Positions 14,913 to 24,309 of a DNA stretch of 64,000 bases are shown here, piece by piece (position 1 is the stretch's first letter; each line of letters starts with the position of its first letter). The stretch comes from Pseudomonadota bacterium (GTDB lineage: Bacteria > Myxococcota > Myxococcia > Myxococcales > Myxococcaceae). The notes beneath the pieces are model-generated. The model did not search any database. It was given only the letters and a program-made list of their open reading frames with translations, and was not told the DNA's origin. The DNA is taken from NCBI GenBank assembly GCA_023426545.1, contig JAFAAN010000157.1, positions 1-64,000 of the forward strand, in the 5' to 3' direction. The translations under genes were made by a program, and so were the position numbers.

Positions 14913-15189
14913 GAAAGCAATGCGGCCGAAGACGCGGCCCTCCGCTGTTCCTGACAAGCGGATTTCCGGGGCCTGATTCCGGGCAGCTACTCTATAAATC
15001 CGGTCAGGAACGCCGCGCGGCTTTCGTCCAACGCCGTGGGTGCCAATTCTCCGGTGATTCCGCTGGGTTGGCGTCCCCTGCTTGTGCCGGAGGCTGCCTG
15101 CGGATGCCAACGTGGTACCTTGCCGCGCCACATCCCCGAAACCCAACATCCCGGGGCGACTCCCCCGGCGCAGCCCCCAGGTCCTTCCG

Positions 15190-15858
15190 GTGTACGAGCA
15201 GCTCACGGATGACGAATTGTTCGCGGAGGTGGTCCGCCGCCGCGCCACTGGCGAGCCCGTTGGAGGCCCGCTCGGGGCGTTGGTGCAGCGGTGGGCCCGT
15301 CCGTCTCGCTACGTCATCAGCAAGATTCAGGCGAGCTACGGCCGTGGTTCCCCCGCGGACTCGGACGAGCTCTTCCAGGACGCGGTGGGGAAGTTCATCG
15401 ACCGCGGCCTCGACCAGTTCCGCGGCGTATCGGAGCAGATGCCCGGGCGGAGCGCGTCTCCCAAGACGTTCTTCCTGCGCATCGTCAAGCACGTGGCCAT
15501 CGACTTCTACCGGAAGCACCGCGAGGAGCTCGCGGCGCCTCCGTCGGACCCCGATGAGGCCATGGAGGAGCCGCCCTCCGAGGTGGCTCGCGCCGTCGAG
15601 CTCGGGAAGCGGCGTGAGGAGCGCGCCGAGGCCCAGGAACTGTATTGGGCTGCATTTGCCCGGCTCCAGCAGGAGCACCCGAAGGAAGCCTCGGCTTGGG
15701 ACCTGTACCACCACGAGGACGTCGAGGATCACGAAGAATGTGCCCGGCGCCTGAACATCACCGTGGTGAACAGCTACAAGCGCGTCAGCCGTGCCCAGGC
15801 CTACCTCAAGCTCTACCTGCTGGACCTTCAGCGCGAGTCGCATGGGGAGGGAGCGTGA
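15190..15858 (+). CDS. ECF-type RNA polymerase sigma factor
   Basis: 222 residues. Region 2 is visible as 'DELFQDAVGKFIDRG' and 'SASPKTFFLRIVKHVAIDFYRKHR', and region 4 as 'EDHEECARRLNITVVNSYKRVSRAQAYL', a helix-turn-helix for the -35 element. The frame is open from 15082, but the first 36 codons look unconserved, so I choose GTG 15190 (VYEQLTDDELF); the start is not certain because the ribosome-binding site is weak. A zinc-finger anti-sigma-like gene follows 48 bp downstream, which probably controls it. Confidence 0.8.
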   Translation: MYEQLTDDELFAEVVRRRATGEPVGGPLGALVQRWARPSRYVISKIQASYGRGSPADSDELFQDAVGKFIDRGLDQFRGVSEQMPGRSASPKTFFLRIVKHVAIDFYRKHREELAAPPSDPDEAMEEPPSEVARAVELGKRREERAEAQELYWAAFARLQQEHPKEASAWDLYHHEDVEDHEECARRLNITVVNSYKRVSRAQAYLKLYLLDLQRESHGEGA

Positions 15859-15906
15859 GCCGCCTCCTTCCCCGCAACACCCGGGGTACCCAGGAGGAAT
15901 GAACCC

Positions 15907-17094
15907 ATGATTGTTGGAGAGACGCTGTCACGCTATGCCGCCCGCCGCTCACTGCTCCTGGCGGGCACGGCTTCCCCCGGTGAAGTGCTCGAGGCTGCGG
16001 GCGACCTGCTGCGCCGCCGCTCCCGGTTGGAGACCGAAGGTGTGGACGCTGCCCTTCGGGGCCTGGGGCGACCCCAGGTGGAAGGTTGGCTGAAGGCGCA
16101 GAAGCCACAGTCGCTGCAACCCTTGCTGCTGAGGGCCGCGGAAGAAGCGATGGAGGTGGCGCTGGGGGCCGGTGAGGAAGCGGACCTGTGGCGGGCCTCC
16201 GCGCTGGAGGGACTTTCCGCCCGCGACCGGGCCGCCTCCGCCGCTCACGCCCTGGCCGTCTGGGAGGGCCTTCATGGGGCCCTCGACGGCGAGGCCGCGC
16301 AGCTTCGAGACCGATTTCTCGGCGCGCTTCAGAGTCTGGACTCGTCGCTGCGTCCCCGCGCGCGCTGGTTCATCCCTCTCAATCCGCAGCGCCGGCAGGA
16401 GCTCGACCTCCTCGAGCCCGCGGAGCAGGACGCCGCCTGGTGGTTCTCCGCGCGCGCCGGCTGCGATGACCTGGTGGCCACCTGGACGGCCCCCTCCCCG
16501 ACGCTGACCTCCCACCTTCAGCGCTGCGACGCGTGCCGTGCGGACATGGCGGACGCCGCGCCCGTGGACGCGCCCCCACGCCGGCACCTCACCGCGGATG
16601 ACCTCTGGCGCCTCGACATGGGGCTGCTGTCCGAGGACGAGCGGGCCCGTCTGGACGCGCACACGGCGCGCTGTGGCGAGTGTGCCCAGGCCGTGCTGGC
16701 GCTGGACGAGGGCGAAGAGGCCATCGACGAGGCGCTGGACATGGAGGAGGGGGGCGCGGTGGCCCGCGCGGCACGCACCTCTCGCGCGCCCGTGTCCCAT
16801 CGCCCGCACGCCGCGCGCTTCCCCGAGCAGCGGGAGGTGCTGGAGGAGCGCCGGGACTTCCGCGTGGTGTTGGTGCGCGAGCGTCAGCGGGTGCGCCTGC
16901 TGGTGCAACCCCTCTCCGGACGGGCGGTGACGGCGGCGGTGTTCCTCAGCCCCGGCCGGCCCTCGCTCAAGCCGGCCCAGGGGCCGGAGGGCCTTTCCTT
17001 CGACTTGACGACCGCGTCATCCACGGGCGCGCGCTCTGCCCACCTGTCCGTGCAGGCGGGGAGCGAAACGCTGGAGCGCGACTTCGCCTTCTGA
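15907..17094 (+). CDS. Anti-sigma-factor-like protein with two HxxxCxxC motifs
   Basis: 395 residues. Two zinc-binding signatures of the ZAS/anti-sigma type occur: HLQRCDAC near residue 200 and HTARCGEC near 250. The first 190 residues are helical and Ala/Leu-rich, without a predicted membrane segment. The C-terminal 90 residues ('FRVVLVRERQRVRLLVQPLSG', 'GSETLERDFAF') look like a beta-sandwich. No transmembrane helix is visible, so it would act as a cytoplasmic regulator of the sigma factor encoded 48 bp upstream. I do not recognise the C-terminal domain. Confidence 0.65.
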   Translation: MIVGETLSRYAARRSLLLAGTASPGEVLEAAGDLLRRRSRLETEGVDAALRGLGRPQVEGWLKAQKPQSLQPLLLRAAEEAMEVALGAGEEADLWRASALEGLSARDRAASAAHALAVWEGLHGALDGEAAQLRDRFLGALQSLDSSLRPRARWFIPLNPQRRQELDLLEPAEQDAAWWFSARAGCDDLVATWTAPSPTLTSHLQRCDACRADMADAAPVDAPPRRHLTADDLWRLDMGLLSEDERARLDAHTARCGECAQAVLALDEGEEAIDEALDMEEGGAVARAARTSRAPVSHRPHAARFPEQREVLEERRDFRVVLVRERQRVRLLVQPLSGRAVTAAVFLSPGRPSLKPAQGPEGLSFDLTTASSTGARSAHLSVQAGSETLERDFAF

Positions 17095-17145
17095 CGGGAG
17101 GCGCCGCGTTCGAAATCGGGCCCGCTGTCACGGGCCCTCTCTCGC

Positions 17146-18324
17146 TCACGGGGAAATCACGGCGCCGCTGGCGGCCCGCTCGGTGTCGAGCGCCTGGCGG
17201 CTGCGCACGGGCGGCTGCGGAATGGGCAGGCTTCGGGCTGGCAACGTGGGGCTGAAGCCATTCACCAGGAAGGACATCACGAGCTGCGCGCTCGGTGGCC
17301 GCGTCCCCAGCGACGCGCCGCAGACATCCAGCTGGTCCATCACCCGCGGCCCGCTGGTGCGCTGGTAGCGGTTGCACGTGGAGTCCACCTGGGCATCCAG
17401 GACGCGCGTCAGCTCGCGCGTGTGCCGGCCCCAGCGCATGGTGAGCTTCTCCGGCGTGAGCTGGATGTTGACGGGCTCGCCGCCCCAGGTGCCCTCGATG
17501 AGGGTGCGCCGTCCGCCGGCCTTCAGCTTCAGGTCCAGGGCGCGCTGCCCCAGGGTGCCCGTCACCGCGATGCCGTGCTCGTAGACTTCCTCGCCGAGGA
17601 TGCTCACCCAGACGCCGTCGTGGCGCCGGGTGTACGGCTTGTCCGCCGCGATGCGGCCATGGTTGAACCAGACGTCCCCGACGCGGCCCAGCGGCAGTTG
17701 ATCGCTCGTCGATACGGAGACGGGCGCGTCTTCCAGGCCCGCGGGGCCGCTGGACGCCACCACCGGCCGCGAGGCCAGCAGGTCCGTCACGGGCACGGAC
17801 CCATCCACGACGTCGAAGCGCACGCCGTCGAGCCAGGCCTGGCCGGTGCCGCTCATGATGAGGCCGGCCATGATGGTGGTGGCTTCCTTCGGGACGTCGA
17901 GCACCACCTCGTAGCGCTTGCAGCCCACGGTGCCGACGAGGGCGCGCGACTGCATGTTGTCGAAGGCCAGGGGCTGCTTCGGGTCGGGGCCCTCCACGCG
18001 CATCCACAGCCCGGCCCAGCCCTCCACGTCCTTGATGCGCAGCGAGGCGGAGAAGCGCAGCCGCTTGCCGCGGAAGTCTTGCGCGCCGAAGGCCTGCATG
18101 AAGGTGCCGTAGCCGTTCTCGTCGGGCGTCAGCGAGCGGAGGAAGGCGCTGCGGGAGCCCTCGCACGTGGAGGCGTTGTCCACGCCGGCCTCGTAGCGCT
18201 TGGGGGCGCTCTCCGTCACATACCAGCCGATGGGCAGCTTCTGGGCGCCATCCGATGACTGCGCGCCGGCCCCGGTGGAGGCCAGCGCGAGCAGCAGGGC
18301 GGCGAGTTTCTTCCGGAAGTCCAT
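17146..18324 (-). CDS. Secreted protein, carbohydrate-binding-like beta-sandwich
   Basis: 392 residues with a clear signal peptide (MDFRKKLAALLLALASTGAGA, cleaved near AQS). Residues about 30-170 look like a carbohydrate-binding or jelly-roll module: 'IGWYVTESAPKRYEAGVDN', 'FRGKRLRFSASLRIKDVEGWAGLWMRV', 'IMAGLIMSGTGQAWLDGVRFDVV'. The second half has two cysteines (C in 'STCNRYQ' and 'LDVCGASLG') and may be disulfide-bonded. Start ATG 18324 has AGGA 8 bp upstream; a GTG at 18339 overlaps the anti-sigma stop. It is the third gene of a sigma/anti-sigma operon, so probably part of that envelope-stress response. Confidence 0.75.
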   Translation of the reverse strand: MDFRKKLAALLLALASTGAGAQSSDGAQKLPIGWYVTESAPKRYEAGVDNASTCEGSRSAFLRSLTPDENGYGTFMQAFGAQDFRGKRLRFSASLRIKDVEGWAGLWMRVEGPDPKQPLAFDNMQSRALVGTVGCKRYEVVLDVPKEATTIMAGLIMSGTGQAWLDGVRFDVVDGSVPVTDLLASRPVVASSGPAGLEDAPVSVSTSDQLPLGRVGDVWFNHGRIAADKPYTRRHDGVWVSILGEEVYEHGIAVTGTLGQRALDLKLKAGGRRTLIEGTWGGEPVNIQLTPEKLTMRWGRHTRELTRVLDAQVDSTCNRYQRTSGPRVMDQLDVCGASLGTRPPSAQLVMSFLVNGFSPTLPARSLPIPQPPVRSRQALDTERAASGAVISP

Positions 18325-18335
18325 GAAGGGAATCC

Positions 18336-18896
18336 TCACAGCGACACGGGGCGGCGCGCGCTCAGCGCGCCCTCGGGGAGGCCGGTGCGGGCCTCATAGC
18401 GCGGGACTTCACCCGTGCCCCAGGGATACTGGACGAGGAGCCCTCGCTCCTCGGCCGCTTGGGTACACGACGCCTGCGTCGCCAGGTCCGGGCAGGCCAC
18501 GACGACGGCTCGCGGCTCCGCGACCTCCATCTCCAACTTCTCCAGGGCCACGGTGGGCGGCGCCATCTCCAGGGTGAGGGGGCTGGAAGCAGGTGGAGGC
18601 CGTTCGCCGGAGAGCAGCACGAAGGCCAGCGAGGCGGCGGTGGCCAGGGCCGCGCCGGCCGTTCCCAGCCCCATGCGCCGCGTGTCCCAGCGGGCCGGGC
18701 GGAGGACGTGGGCGTCCCGGGGGACGGTGCTGGCCACTTCGTGGAGCTGTTCCGACAGCAGGGCTTCTTCCTGGAGCAGCCGGGCGCACGGTTCGCATTC
18801 CAGCGTGTGCGCTTCCAGGCTCGCGGCCTTCTCCGGTGCCAGCGCCCCCAGGATGTATTGCTCCGCGGCGTCGCGGGTGAGGTGGGGCTTAAGCAT
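18336..18896 (-). CDS. Zinc-finger anti-sigma factor, membrane-anchored
   Basis: 186 residues. The N-terminal ZAS-type domain carries HTLECEPC (HxxxCxxC), the sigma-binding signature. A hydrophobic helix at about 78-96 (GTAGAALATAASLAFVLL) anchors it in the inner membrane, leaving about 90 residues in the periplasm that end with 'YPWGTGEVPRYEARTG'. Its ATG overlaps the end of the upstream sigma-factor gene by 8 bp, so the two are translationally coupled. Confidence 0.8.
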   Translation of the reverse strand: MLKPHLTRDAAEQYILGALAPEKAASLEAHTLECEPCARLLQEEALLSEQLHEVASTVPRDAHVLRPARWDTRRMGLGTAGAALATAASLAFVLLSGERPPPASSPLTLEMAPPTVALEKLEMEVAEPRAVVVACPDLATQASCTQAAEERGLLVQYPWGTGEVPRYEARTGLPEGALSARRPVSL

Positions 18897-19536
18897 GGGT
18901 TTCCTCCTCGAGCGCGGTGCGCAGCTTCTTGCGGACCTCGCACAGGATCTGCCGCACACGCTGGACCGAGAGGCCAACGCGCGAGGCGACTTCGGCATGG
19001 GGGAGCTCCTGTCCGTCACAGGCCAGGAGAAAGACGTTTCGCGCGCTGGGCGATATCTGCGCCAGCGCGGCATGGGCGCGGGACAGCTGCTCTTCGGAGA
19101 GCAGGCGCCGCTCCGCGGACACGGCGGGGTCCACCGGGTGGTGACGCTCCGGCAGCTCGTCCACCGCGCTCGCGACGGACTCGCGGCGTGCACGTCGTGC
19201 ATCGTCCGCGGCCAGGAAGGCCGCCTGGGTGAGGGCGAGGTTGGGCAGACGCAGCTCCGTCAGCAGCCCGCGCTGCTGTTGCTGGATGAGCCGCGCCCAG
19301 GTCTCCTGTGCCAGCTCCTGCGCCCGGTCCACCCGGACGCCTCGTGCGAGCAGCGATACCACGACCCGCCGGTGATGGCGTGCCACCAGTGCGTCCCAGG
19401 CGGCCCGGTCACCCGCCAGTGCTCGCCGCGCGAGGAGGGCTTCATCCCCTCCCGGCGCGGTCGCTTCGGCTGGCTCGTCGGCTTCCTTTGACAGTCGCAG
19501 CGTCGTCATCCGCAGGCCCTGCACGGCTGCACTCAT
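18889..19536 (-). CDS. ECF-type RNA polymerase sigma factor
   Basis: 215 residues. Region 2 spans 'DEALLARRALAGDRAAWDALVARHHRRVV' and 'AQELAQETWARLIQQQQ'; region 4 spans 'ARNVFLLACDGQELPHAEVASRVGLSVQRVRQILCEVRKKL', a helix-turn-helix. ATG 19536 (MSAAVQ) has GGGAAGA upstream; an ATG at 19509 (MTTLRL) is an alternative. It directs a set of genes that probably includes the downstream anti-sigma factor and secreted protein. Confidence 0.82.
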   Translation of the reverse strand: MSAAVQGLRMTTLRLSKEADEPAEATAPGGDEALLARRALAGDRAAWDALVARHHRRVVVSLLARGVRVDRAQELAQETWARLIQQQQRGLLTELRLPNLALTQAAFLAADDARRARRESVASAVDELPERHHPVDPAVSAERRLLSEEQLSRAHAALAQISPSARNVFLLACDGQELPHAEVASRVGLSVQRVRQILCEVRKKLRTALEEETHA

Positions 19537-19659
19537 GCCGTCTTCCCGTCGCTCAGAGGCTTCTGAGGGGCACGCCTGCTCCCCAGTGCTCCCAGAACGT
19601 GTGTCCGGCCCGGATATATCGACGGGGGCTGGGAGGATGTGGGGTAGGGTGGGCAAGGG

Positions 19660-20145
19660 TCAGTTGACGGCGGGGCTGTCTCCGGAGGCCCAGCGGAGGT
19701 TGGAGAGCTTCACCACGCCCTGGCAGCGGGCGCACAGACGGCCCTCGGCGTCGTACAGCCGTGCGGTGGCGAAGAGCAGGGACACGGTGTGGCTGTCGAT
19801 TTCGGACTCCACGCGCAGGCTGTCGCCCGTGACGGGGCGCTCGAAGCTCATGGACAGCTGCACGGTGGCGCAGCGCCGGCCCGGGTCCACCAGGGCGCCG
19901 GTGCAGCCGATGGCGTAGTCGAAGAGGGCCGCGAGGATGCCGCCGTTGACGGCGCTGGCGGTGCCGGCGCCCCCCCGGTGCTCGGGGCGCAGCTCCGGGA
20001 TGCTGACGACCACCTTGCGGCCCTCCGGGAAGCTGAGGTTCGCGCCGAACAGGCGCAGGGTGAGGCTCTGGGAAAACTGTTCGGCGTAGCGGTCCAGGTC
20101 GGCCTGGGAAGGCCTCGAAGGGACGCCGGTCGGGGAGTCGGACAT
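19660..20145 (-). CDS. PaaI-type hotdog-fold thioesterase
   Basis: 161 residues of a single hotdog domain. The core helix with Asn-Gly-Gly ('SAVNGGILAALFDYAIGCTG') and the following strand ('RCATVQLSMSFERPVTGDSLRVESEI') are typical of PaaI/YbgC-like acyl-CoA thioesterases, with the catalytic Asp/Glu position at 'FDYA'. The acyl-CoA substrate cannot be told. It diverges from the downstream helicase gene. Confidence 0.85.
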   Translation of the reverse strand: MSDSPTGVPSRPSQADLDRYAEQFSQSLTLRLFGANLSFPEGRKVVVSIPELRPEHRGGAGTASAVNGGILAALFDYAIGCTGALVDPGRRCATVQLSMSFERPVTGDSLRVESEIDSHTVSLLFATARLYDAEGRLCARCQGVVKLSNLRWASGDSPAVN

Positions 20146-20263
20146 GGAGGCGCACCATTATATAAGCGCGCCGCATGCATGGGGGGCCGGGCAGCCGGAC
20201 AGGGGTGCCGGAAGGACGCCCATTGGTGGGGGAAAGACGTTAGAAGCATGGGTTCCCTTCCGA

Positions 20264-22612
20264 ATGTCTCCCGCGAACCCACACGAATCCGCCCTCCTCG
20301 AAGACCTCAATGCGCCCCAGCGCGAGGCCGTGCTGCACGGTGACGGCCCCCTGCTCGTCCTGTCCGGCGCGGGCAGCGGCAAGACGCGTGTCATCACCCG
20401 GCGCGTGGCGCATCTGGTGAAGGTCCGCCACGTCTACCCGTGGCGCATCCTGGCCGTCACCTTCACCAACAAGGCCGCGCGGGAGATGCGCGAGCGCCTG
20501 ACGCAGCTCCTGGGCGCCCAGGCGAACGAGCTGGTGGTGAGCACGTTCCACTCCGCGGCGGCGCAGATTCTGCGACGCGAGGCGGAGCACGTGGGGCTCA
20601 CGCGCTCGTTCGTCATCTATGACGACTCGGACCAGCTCAACGTGGTGAAGCGCGCCATGCGTGAAGCGGGGATCGAGTCCATGCAGCCGCGCGAAATCCT
20701 CCACCGCATCGACCAGGAGAAGAACGCGGCCCGGCTGCCGGAGCAGATGCAGGTGGCGCCCGGTGACGAGCGCGGCCAGCTGGTGCGGAAGGTGTACGCG
20801 GCCTACCAGGAGCGCTTGCGCGCGGCCAACGCGGTGGACTTCGGAGACCTGCTGCTGCTGCTGGTGAGCTTGTTCCGTACCCGGCCAGATGTGCTGGAGA
20901 ACTACCGGCGCCGCTTCCACCACGTGCTGGTGGACGAGTTCCAGGACACCAACCCGGTGCAGTACGCGCTGCTCAAGCAGCTGGCGCCGCCGCCTTCCGC
21001 GAACCTGGTGGTGGTGGGAGACGACGATCAGTCCATCTACCGCTGGCGCGGCGCGGACGTGGACAACATCCTCGGCTTCCCGAAGCAGTACCCCGGCGCC
21101 AAGGTGGTGAAGCTGGAGCAGAACTACCGCTCCGACCAGAACATCCTGGACGCGGCGCACGAGGTCATCCGGAAGAACACGCGGCGCATGGAGAAGAAGC
21201 TGTGGTCCGAGCGCCCGCGGGGCCAGACGCTCAACCTGCTGCTCAACCGCGACGAGCGGGCCGAGGCGCAGGAGGTGGCGCGGCAGGTCCTGGCGCTCCA
21301 GCGGGAGGGCTTCATCAAGCTCTCCAGCATGGCGGTGTTCTACCGGGCGAACGCGCAGAGCCGCGTGCTGGAAGAGGCCCTCCGCCTGGCGCGCATCCCG
21401 TACACCCTGGTGAGCGGACGCAGCTTCTATGACCGGGCGGAGGTGCGGGACGCCTCCGCGTACCTCCGGCTGATGGTGAACCCGCGCTCGGACGCGGACC
21501 TGCTGCGCATCATCAACATCCCGGCGCGCGGCATTGGCGATACCACGGTGGAGCGGCTGACGGACTTCGCCAACACGCAGGGCGTGAGCCTCTATGAGGC
21601 GCTCACCCAGCCGGAGCAGATTCCCGCCCTCAACAGCGCCGCGGTGAAGCGGCTCAAGGGCTTCCGCAACCTGCTGGAGTCGCTGACGACGTTCGCCCAG
21701 GAGACCGAGGACGCCGCGGGCGCGGTGGACCAGATGCTTCGCGAGACGAAGCTGGTGGAGACGCTCCTGGCCGAGGGCAGCGACGAGGCGCAGACGCGCG
21801 CGGAGAACCTCCGCGAGTTCCTGGGCGCGGCGCAGGAGTTCGACCTGAACCGGGCCGCGGCGGCGGTCGCGGCCGCGGCGAATCCCCCCAGCGACGTCCC
21901 TCCCGAGGTGGACGCGGCGCCGCTGACGGCGGATGTGCCGGCGCTGCAGGCCTTCCTGGAGCAGATTTCGCTGGTGGGCGAGGCGGACGCGGAGGTGGGC
22001 GAGGGCCGGGTGGCGCTGATGACGCTGCACGCGGCCAAGGGCCTGGAGTTCGACGCCGTCTTCCTCACCGGCATGGAGGAGAACGTCTTCCCGCACGCGC
22101 GCTCGGTCAAGTCGGAGTCCATGTACCTGAACGAGGACATGCCGACAGAGGGAGAGCCCTCGGAGGAGATGGCCGAGGAGCGGCGCCTCTGCTACGTGGG
22201 CTTCACGCGCGCGCGCAAGCGGCTCTTCGTGAGCCTGGCGCAGTGCCGCTCGCTGTTCGGTGAGCTGCGCTACAACGCGCCCAGCCGCTTCCTGCGGGAC
22301 GTGCCTCCGGCGCTGTTCGGCATCAGCGAGCAGGAGGTCCCCGAGGCGCCCCGGCCCATGGTGCCCTCGACGCAGCGCAAGCGGACGTGGGACGAGGACG
22401 ATGGTCCCCGCATCGACCGCTCCTACTCGCAGGCGTCGGACATGGACGGCGTCGGCGGAGACGTGCGCGGCATGCGCGTGCGCCACGAGCAGTTCGGCGT
22501 TGGGCGCGTCGTGTCCGCGGACGGCAATGGCCCCAACGCGAAGGTGACGGTGGAGTTCGGCGGGGGCGTGGGCCTCAAGCGCATCATCGCCCGCTTCCTG
22601 ATGCCGAGCTGA
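20264..22612 (+). CDS. pcrA: UvrD/PcrA-type superfamily 1 DNA helicase
   Basis: 782 residues, normal length. All SF1A motifs are visible: Q motif 'LNAPQREAV', Walker A 'SGAGSGKTR', 'VTFTNKAAREMRERL', DEFQDTN (Walker B), GDDDQSIYRWRGA, NYRSD, 'LMTLHAAKGLEFDAVFL' and 'YVGFTRARKRL'. It unwinds DNA 3' to 5' in excision repair, replication restart and plasmid rolling-circle replication. The extreme C-terminus ('VRHEQFGVGRVVSADG') is the Tudor-like domain that in PcrA/UvrD contacts RNA polymerase. Start ATG 20264 was chosen because the upstream frame is not conserved. Confidence 0.93.
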   Translation: MSPANPHESALLEDLNAPQREAVLHGDGPLLVLSGAGSGKTRVITRRVAHLVKVRHVYPWRILAVTFTNKAAREMRERLTQLLGAQANELVVSTFHSAAAQILRREAEHVGLTRSFVIYDDSDQLNVVKRAMREAGIESMQPREILHRIDQEKNAARLPEQMQVAPGDERGQLVRKVYAAYQERLRAANAVDFGDLLLLLVSLFRTRPDVLENYRRRFHHVLVDEFQDTNPVQYALLKQLAPPPSANLVVVGDDDQSIYRWRGADVDNILGFPKQYPGAKVVKLEQNYRSDQNILDAAHEVIRKNTRRMEKKLWSERPRGQTLNLLLNRDERAEAQEVARQVLALQREGFIKLSSMAVFYRANAQSRVLEEALRLARIPYTLVSGRSFYDRAEVRDASAYLRLMVNPRSDADLLRIINIPARGIGDTTVERLTDFANTQGVSLYEALTQPEQIPALNSAAVKRLKGFRNLLESLTTFAQETEDAAGAVDQMLRETKLVETLLAEGSDEAQTRAENLREFLGAAQEFDLNRAAAAVAAAANPPSDVPPEVDAAPLTADVPALQAFLEQISLVGEADAEVGEGRVALMTLHAAKGLEFDAVFLTGMEENVFPHARSVKSESMYLNEDMPTEGEPSEEMAEERRLCYVGFTRARKRLFVSLAQCRSLFGELRYNAPSRFLRDVPPALFGISEQEVPEAPRPMVPSTQRKRTWDEDDGPRIDRSYSQASDMDGVGGDVRGMRVRHEQFGVGRVVSADGNGPNAKVTVEFGGGVGLKRIIARFLMPS

Positions 22613-22708
22613 GACGAGTGGGCGCGGAGGCGCGCCTCTCCCTCCTCACGGAGGAGGAGCCGGCGGAGCGCCTGACAGCCGGTGGTGGCTGGTGGCAGAG
22701 TCGGGGGC

Positions 22709-23170
22709 GTGCGATTCGCTCCGCTGACCTGGTGTCTCCTGCTGTGGTGCGTCGTGGGCTGCTCTCGAAGTTTCTCTTCGCCAGAGCTCGGCGTGCAGTA
22801 CGAGCCGCCCTCCGGCATGGGCCTGCGCGCGGTGGAGGCCGGGCCCCCTGCGCGCGCTCTCTTCGACGGAGGGCTGGAGCTGCGCTCGGTGAGGGGCGCG
22901 CCTCCCGCGCTCGGGGCCGGGCACGAGGCGGTGCTGGGGGCGGCCGGTTTGCCCGTGCCTGGGAAGCTGCTCCATGACTCCTCGGGCACGCTCCCCGCGG
23001 GGCCGGTGGCGCGCTACGAGTTCTCCCAGGCGGGTGGCGCGCGGACGCTGGTGTATTTCGTGCGGGGGAAGGAGGGCTTCGTGCTCGTCCTCTTCACAGC
23101 TCCCGAGCGGGACTACGGCGCCCTGTCCGCCCGGGTGGAGCGCTCGCTCTCCACGCTGCGGCTGCTGTGA
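22709..23170 (+). CDS. Small lipoprotein of unknown function
   Basis: 153 residues from GTG 22709. The N-terminus 'VRFAPLTWCLLLWCVVGC' is a signal peptide with a lipobox at VVGC, so it should be a lipoprotein. The remainder is a small alpha/beta domain with 'LVYFVRGKEGFVLVLFTAPERDY' near the C-terminus. A GTG at 22682 is in frame upstream. I do not recognise a family. Confidence 0.65.
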   Translation: MRFAPLTWCLLLWCVVGCSRSFSSPELGVQYEPPSGMGLRAVEAGPPARALFDGGLELRSVRGAPPALGAGHEAVLGAAGLPVPGKLLHDSSGTLPAGPVARYEFSQAGGARTLVYFVRGKEGFVLVLFTAPERDYGALSARVERSLSTLRLL

Positions 23171-23185
23171 GGCCCGCCGCGGGGC

Positions 23186-24274
23186 TCAGTGCTCGGGAGG
23201 CCGCAGGCGCCACGCCAGCACCCGGCCATCCAGGCCCAGCACGATGACCTGGTCGTCCAGCACCACCGGCGGGGTGCGCAGGGGCGTGTCCGCGCGGACG
23301 GAGAAGGCCTGCTCCCACGAGGTGGCCTTCAAGGCAGTGAGTCGTCCCTGCCGCCCGCTGGTGGGCACCAGCAGCAGCTCCTCCCGGACGGGCACCACCT
23401 CGGTGACGAGCGCGTCGGGCAGGGGCACCCGCGCGACCTCCCTGCCCTCGGTGGGGGAGAGCCCGACCAGCGCGGGCGCGTCTCCGCCCGTGCCCACCCA
23501 CAGGACTCCCAGGGCCAGGGCGGGCGGACCCGTCGGGTGCTCCGCGGGCGATTGCTCCCAGCGGGGGGCGCCGTCCTCGACGCTCAACGCCATGACGCGC
23601 CCCTGGCGGGTGCTCACGTAGAGCGTGTCGCGCCACAGCGTCATCCCCAGAACATCTGGAAGCTCTCTGTGCCAGCGCTTCGCTCCGTCCCCGGTGGCCA
23701 GCGCCATCAGCCCCGCGTCTCCGAGCGCCACCACCAGCAGGGGGCCATCGACCACCGGGGTAGGGAAGCCACGGGACGCCACCGGGCCGGGCTTGCCGGG
23801 TGGGGGACGCTCCCAGTCCGTCTTCCCCGTGTCTGCCGCGAGGCGTCGAACCGCCCCGTCAGGTGCGACCAGGAAGATGGATTTTCCCTCCGCATCCACG
23901 ATGGGTGCGGTAAACACCGGGGGCTCTCCGGTGAGGCGCCATCGCTCCGCGCCATCCGCGAGCGCCAGCCGGACCAGGTCTCCCCCTACGGTGCCGGCGA
24001 TGACGCTGTCCCCGAGCAGGGCCGGCCGGGTGGCCACCTCCCTGTCCAGGGGCACGCGCCAGCGCACGTGCCCGCGGCGGTCGAGCCGGAGGACGGCGCC
24101 GGCCTCGTTGGCCGTCAGCACGCCGTCCGTCAGGGGCACCAGCCCTGCGCGCGACGAGGCATCCGTGGAGTAGCGGAAGTCGCTCCTGGCGGGTTCCCGG
24201 CACCCCATGACCGCCACCAGTGTCAGCGCGAGGGCGGGCAACACGTGCGTGCATGGACAGGCGCGGGACGACAT
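23186..24274 (-). CDS. PQQ-like beta-propeller lipoprotein
   Basis: 362 residues with an N-terminal lipoprotein signal (lipobox VMGC near residue 25) and about seven repeats of a WD/PQQ-type blade, each with a Gly-Asp or Ala-Gly turn followed by 'W.V/L' ('HVRWRVPL', 'AERWRL', 'KTDWERP', 'AKRWHRELP', 'APRWEQSP'). It resembles BamB (YfgL) and other outer-membrane assembly propellers, but there is no beta-barrel gene nearby, so the specific role is open. Confidence 0.82.
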   Translation of the reverse strand: MSSRACPCTHVLPALALTLVAVMGCREPARSDFRYSTDASSRAGLVPLTDGVLTANEAGAVLRLDRRGHVRWRVPLDREVATRPALLGDSVIAGTVGGDLVRLALADGAERWRLTGEPPVFTAPIVDAEGKSIFLVAPDGAVRRLAADTGKTDWERPPPGKPGPVASRGFPTPVVDGPLLVVALGDAGLMALATGDGAKRWHRELPDVLGMTLWRDTLYVSTRQGRVMALSVEDGAPRWEQSPAEHPTGPPALALGVLWVGTGGDAPALVGLSPTEGREVARVPLPDALVTEVVPVREELLLVPTSGRQGRLTALKATSWEQAFSVRADTPLRTPPVVLDDQVIVLGLDGRVLAWRLRPPEH

Positions 24275-24309
24275 GGTTTGGAGGATGGCGCAAGGAAGGA
24301 ACTTGGACC

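Noticed and set aside
15028..15046. Possible sigma-54 promoter upstream of Y-like RNA 2 (TGGCAC...)
   Set aside because: The -24 TGGCAC is present, but the -12 GC is missing at the required spacing.
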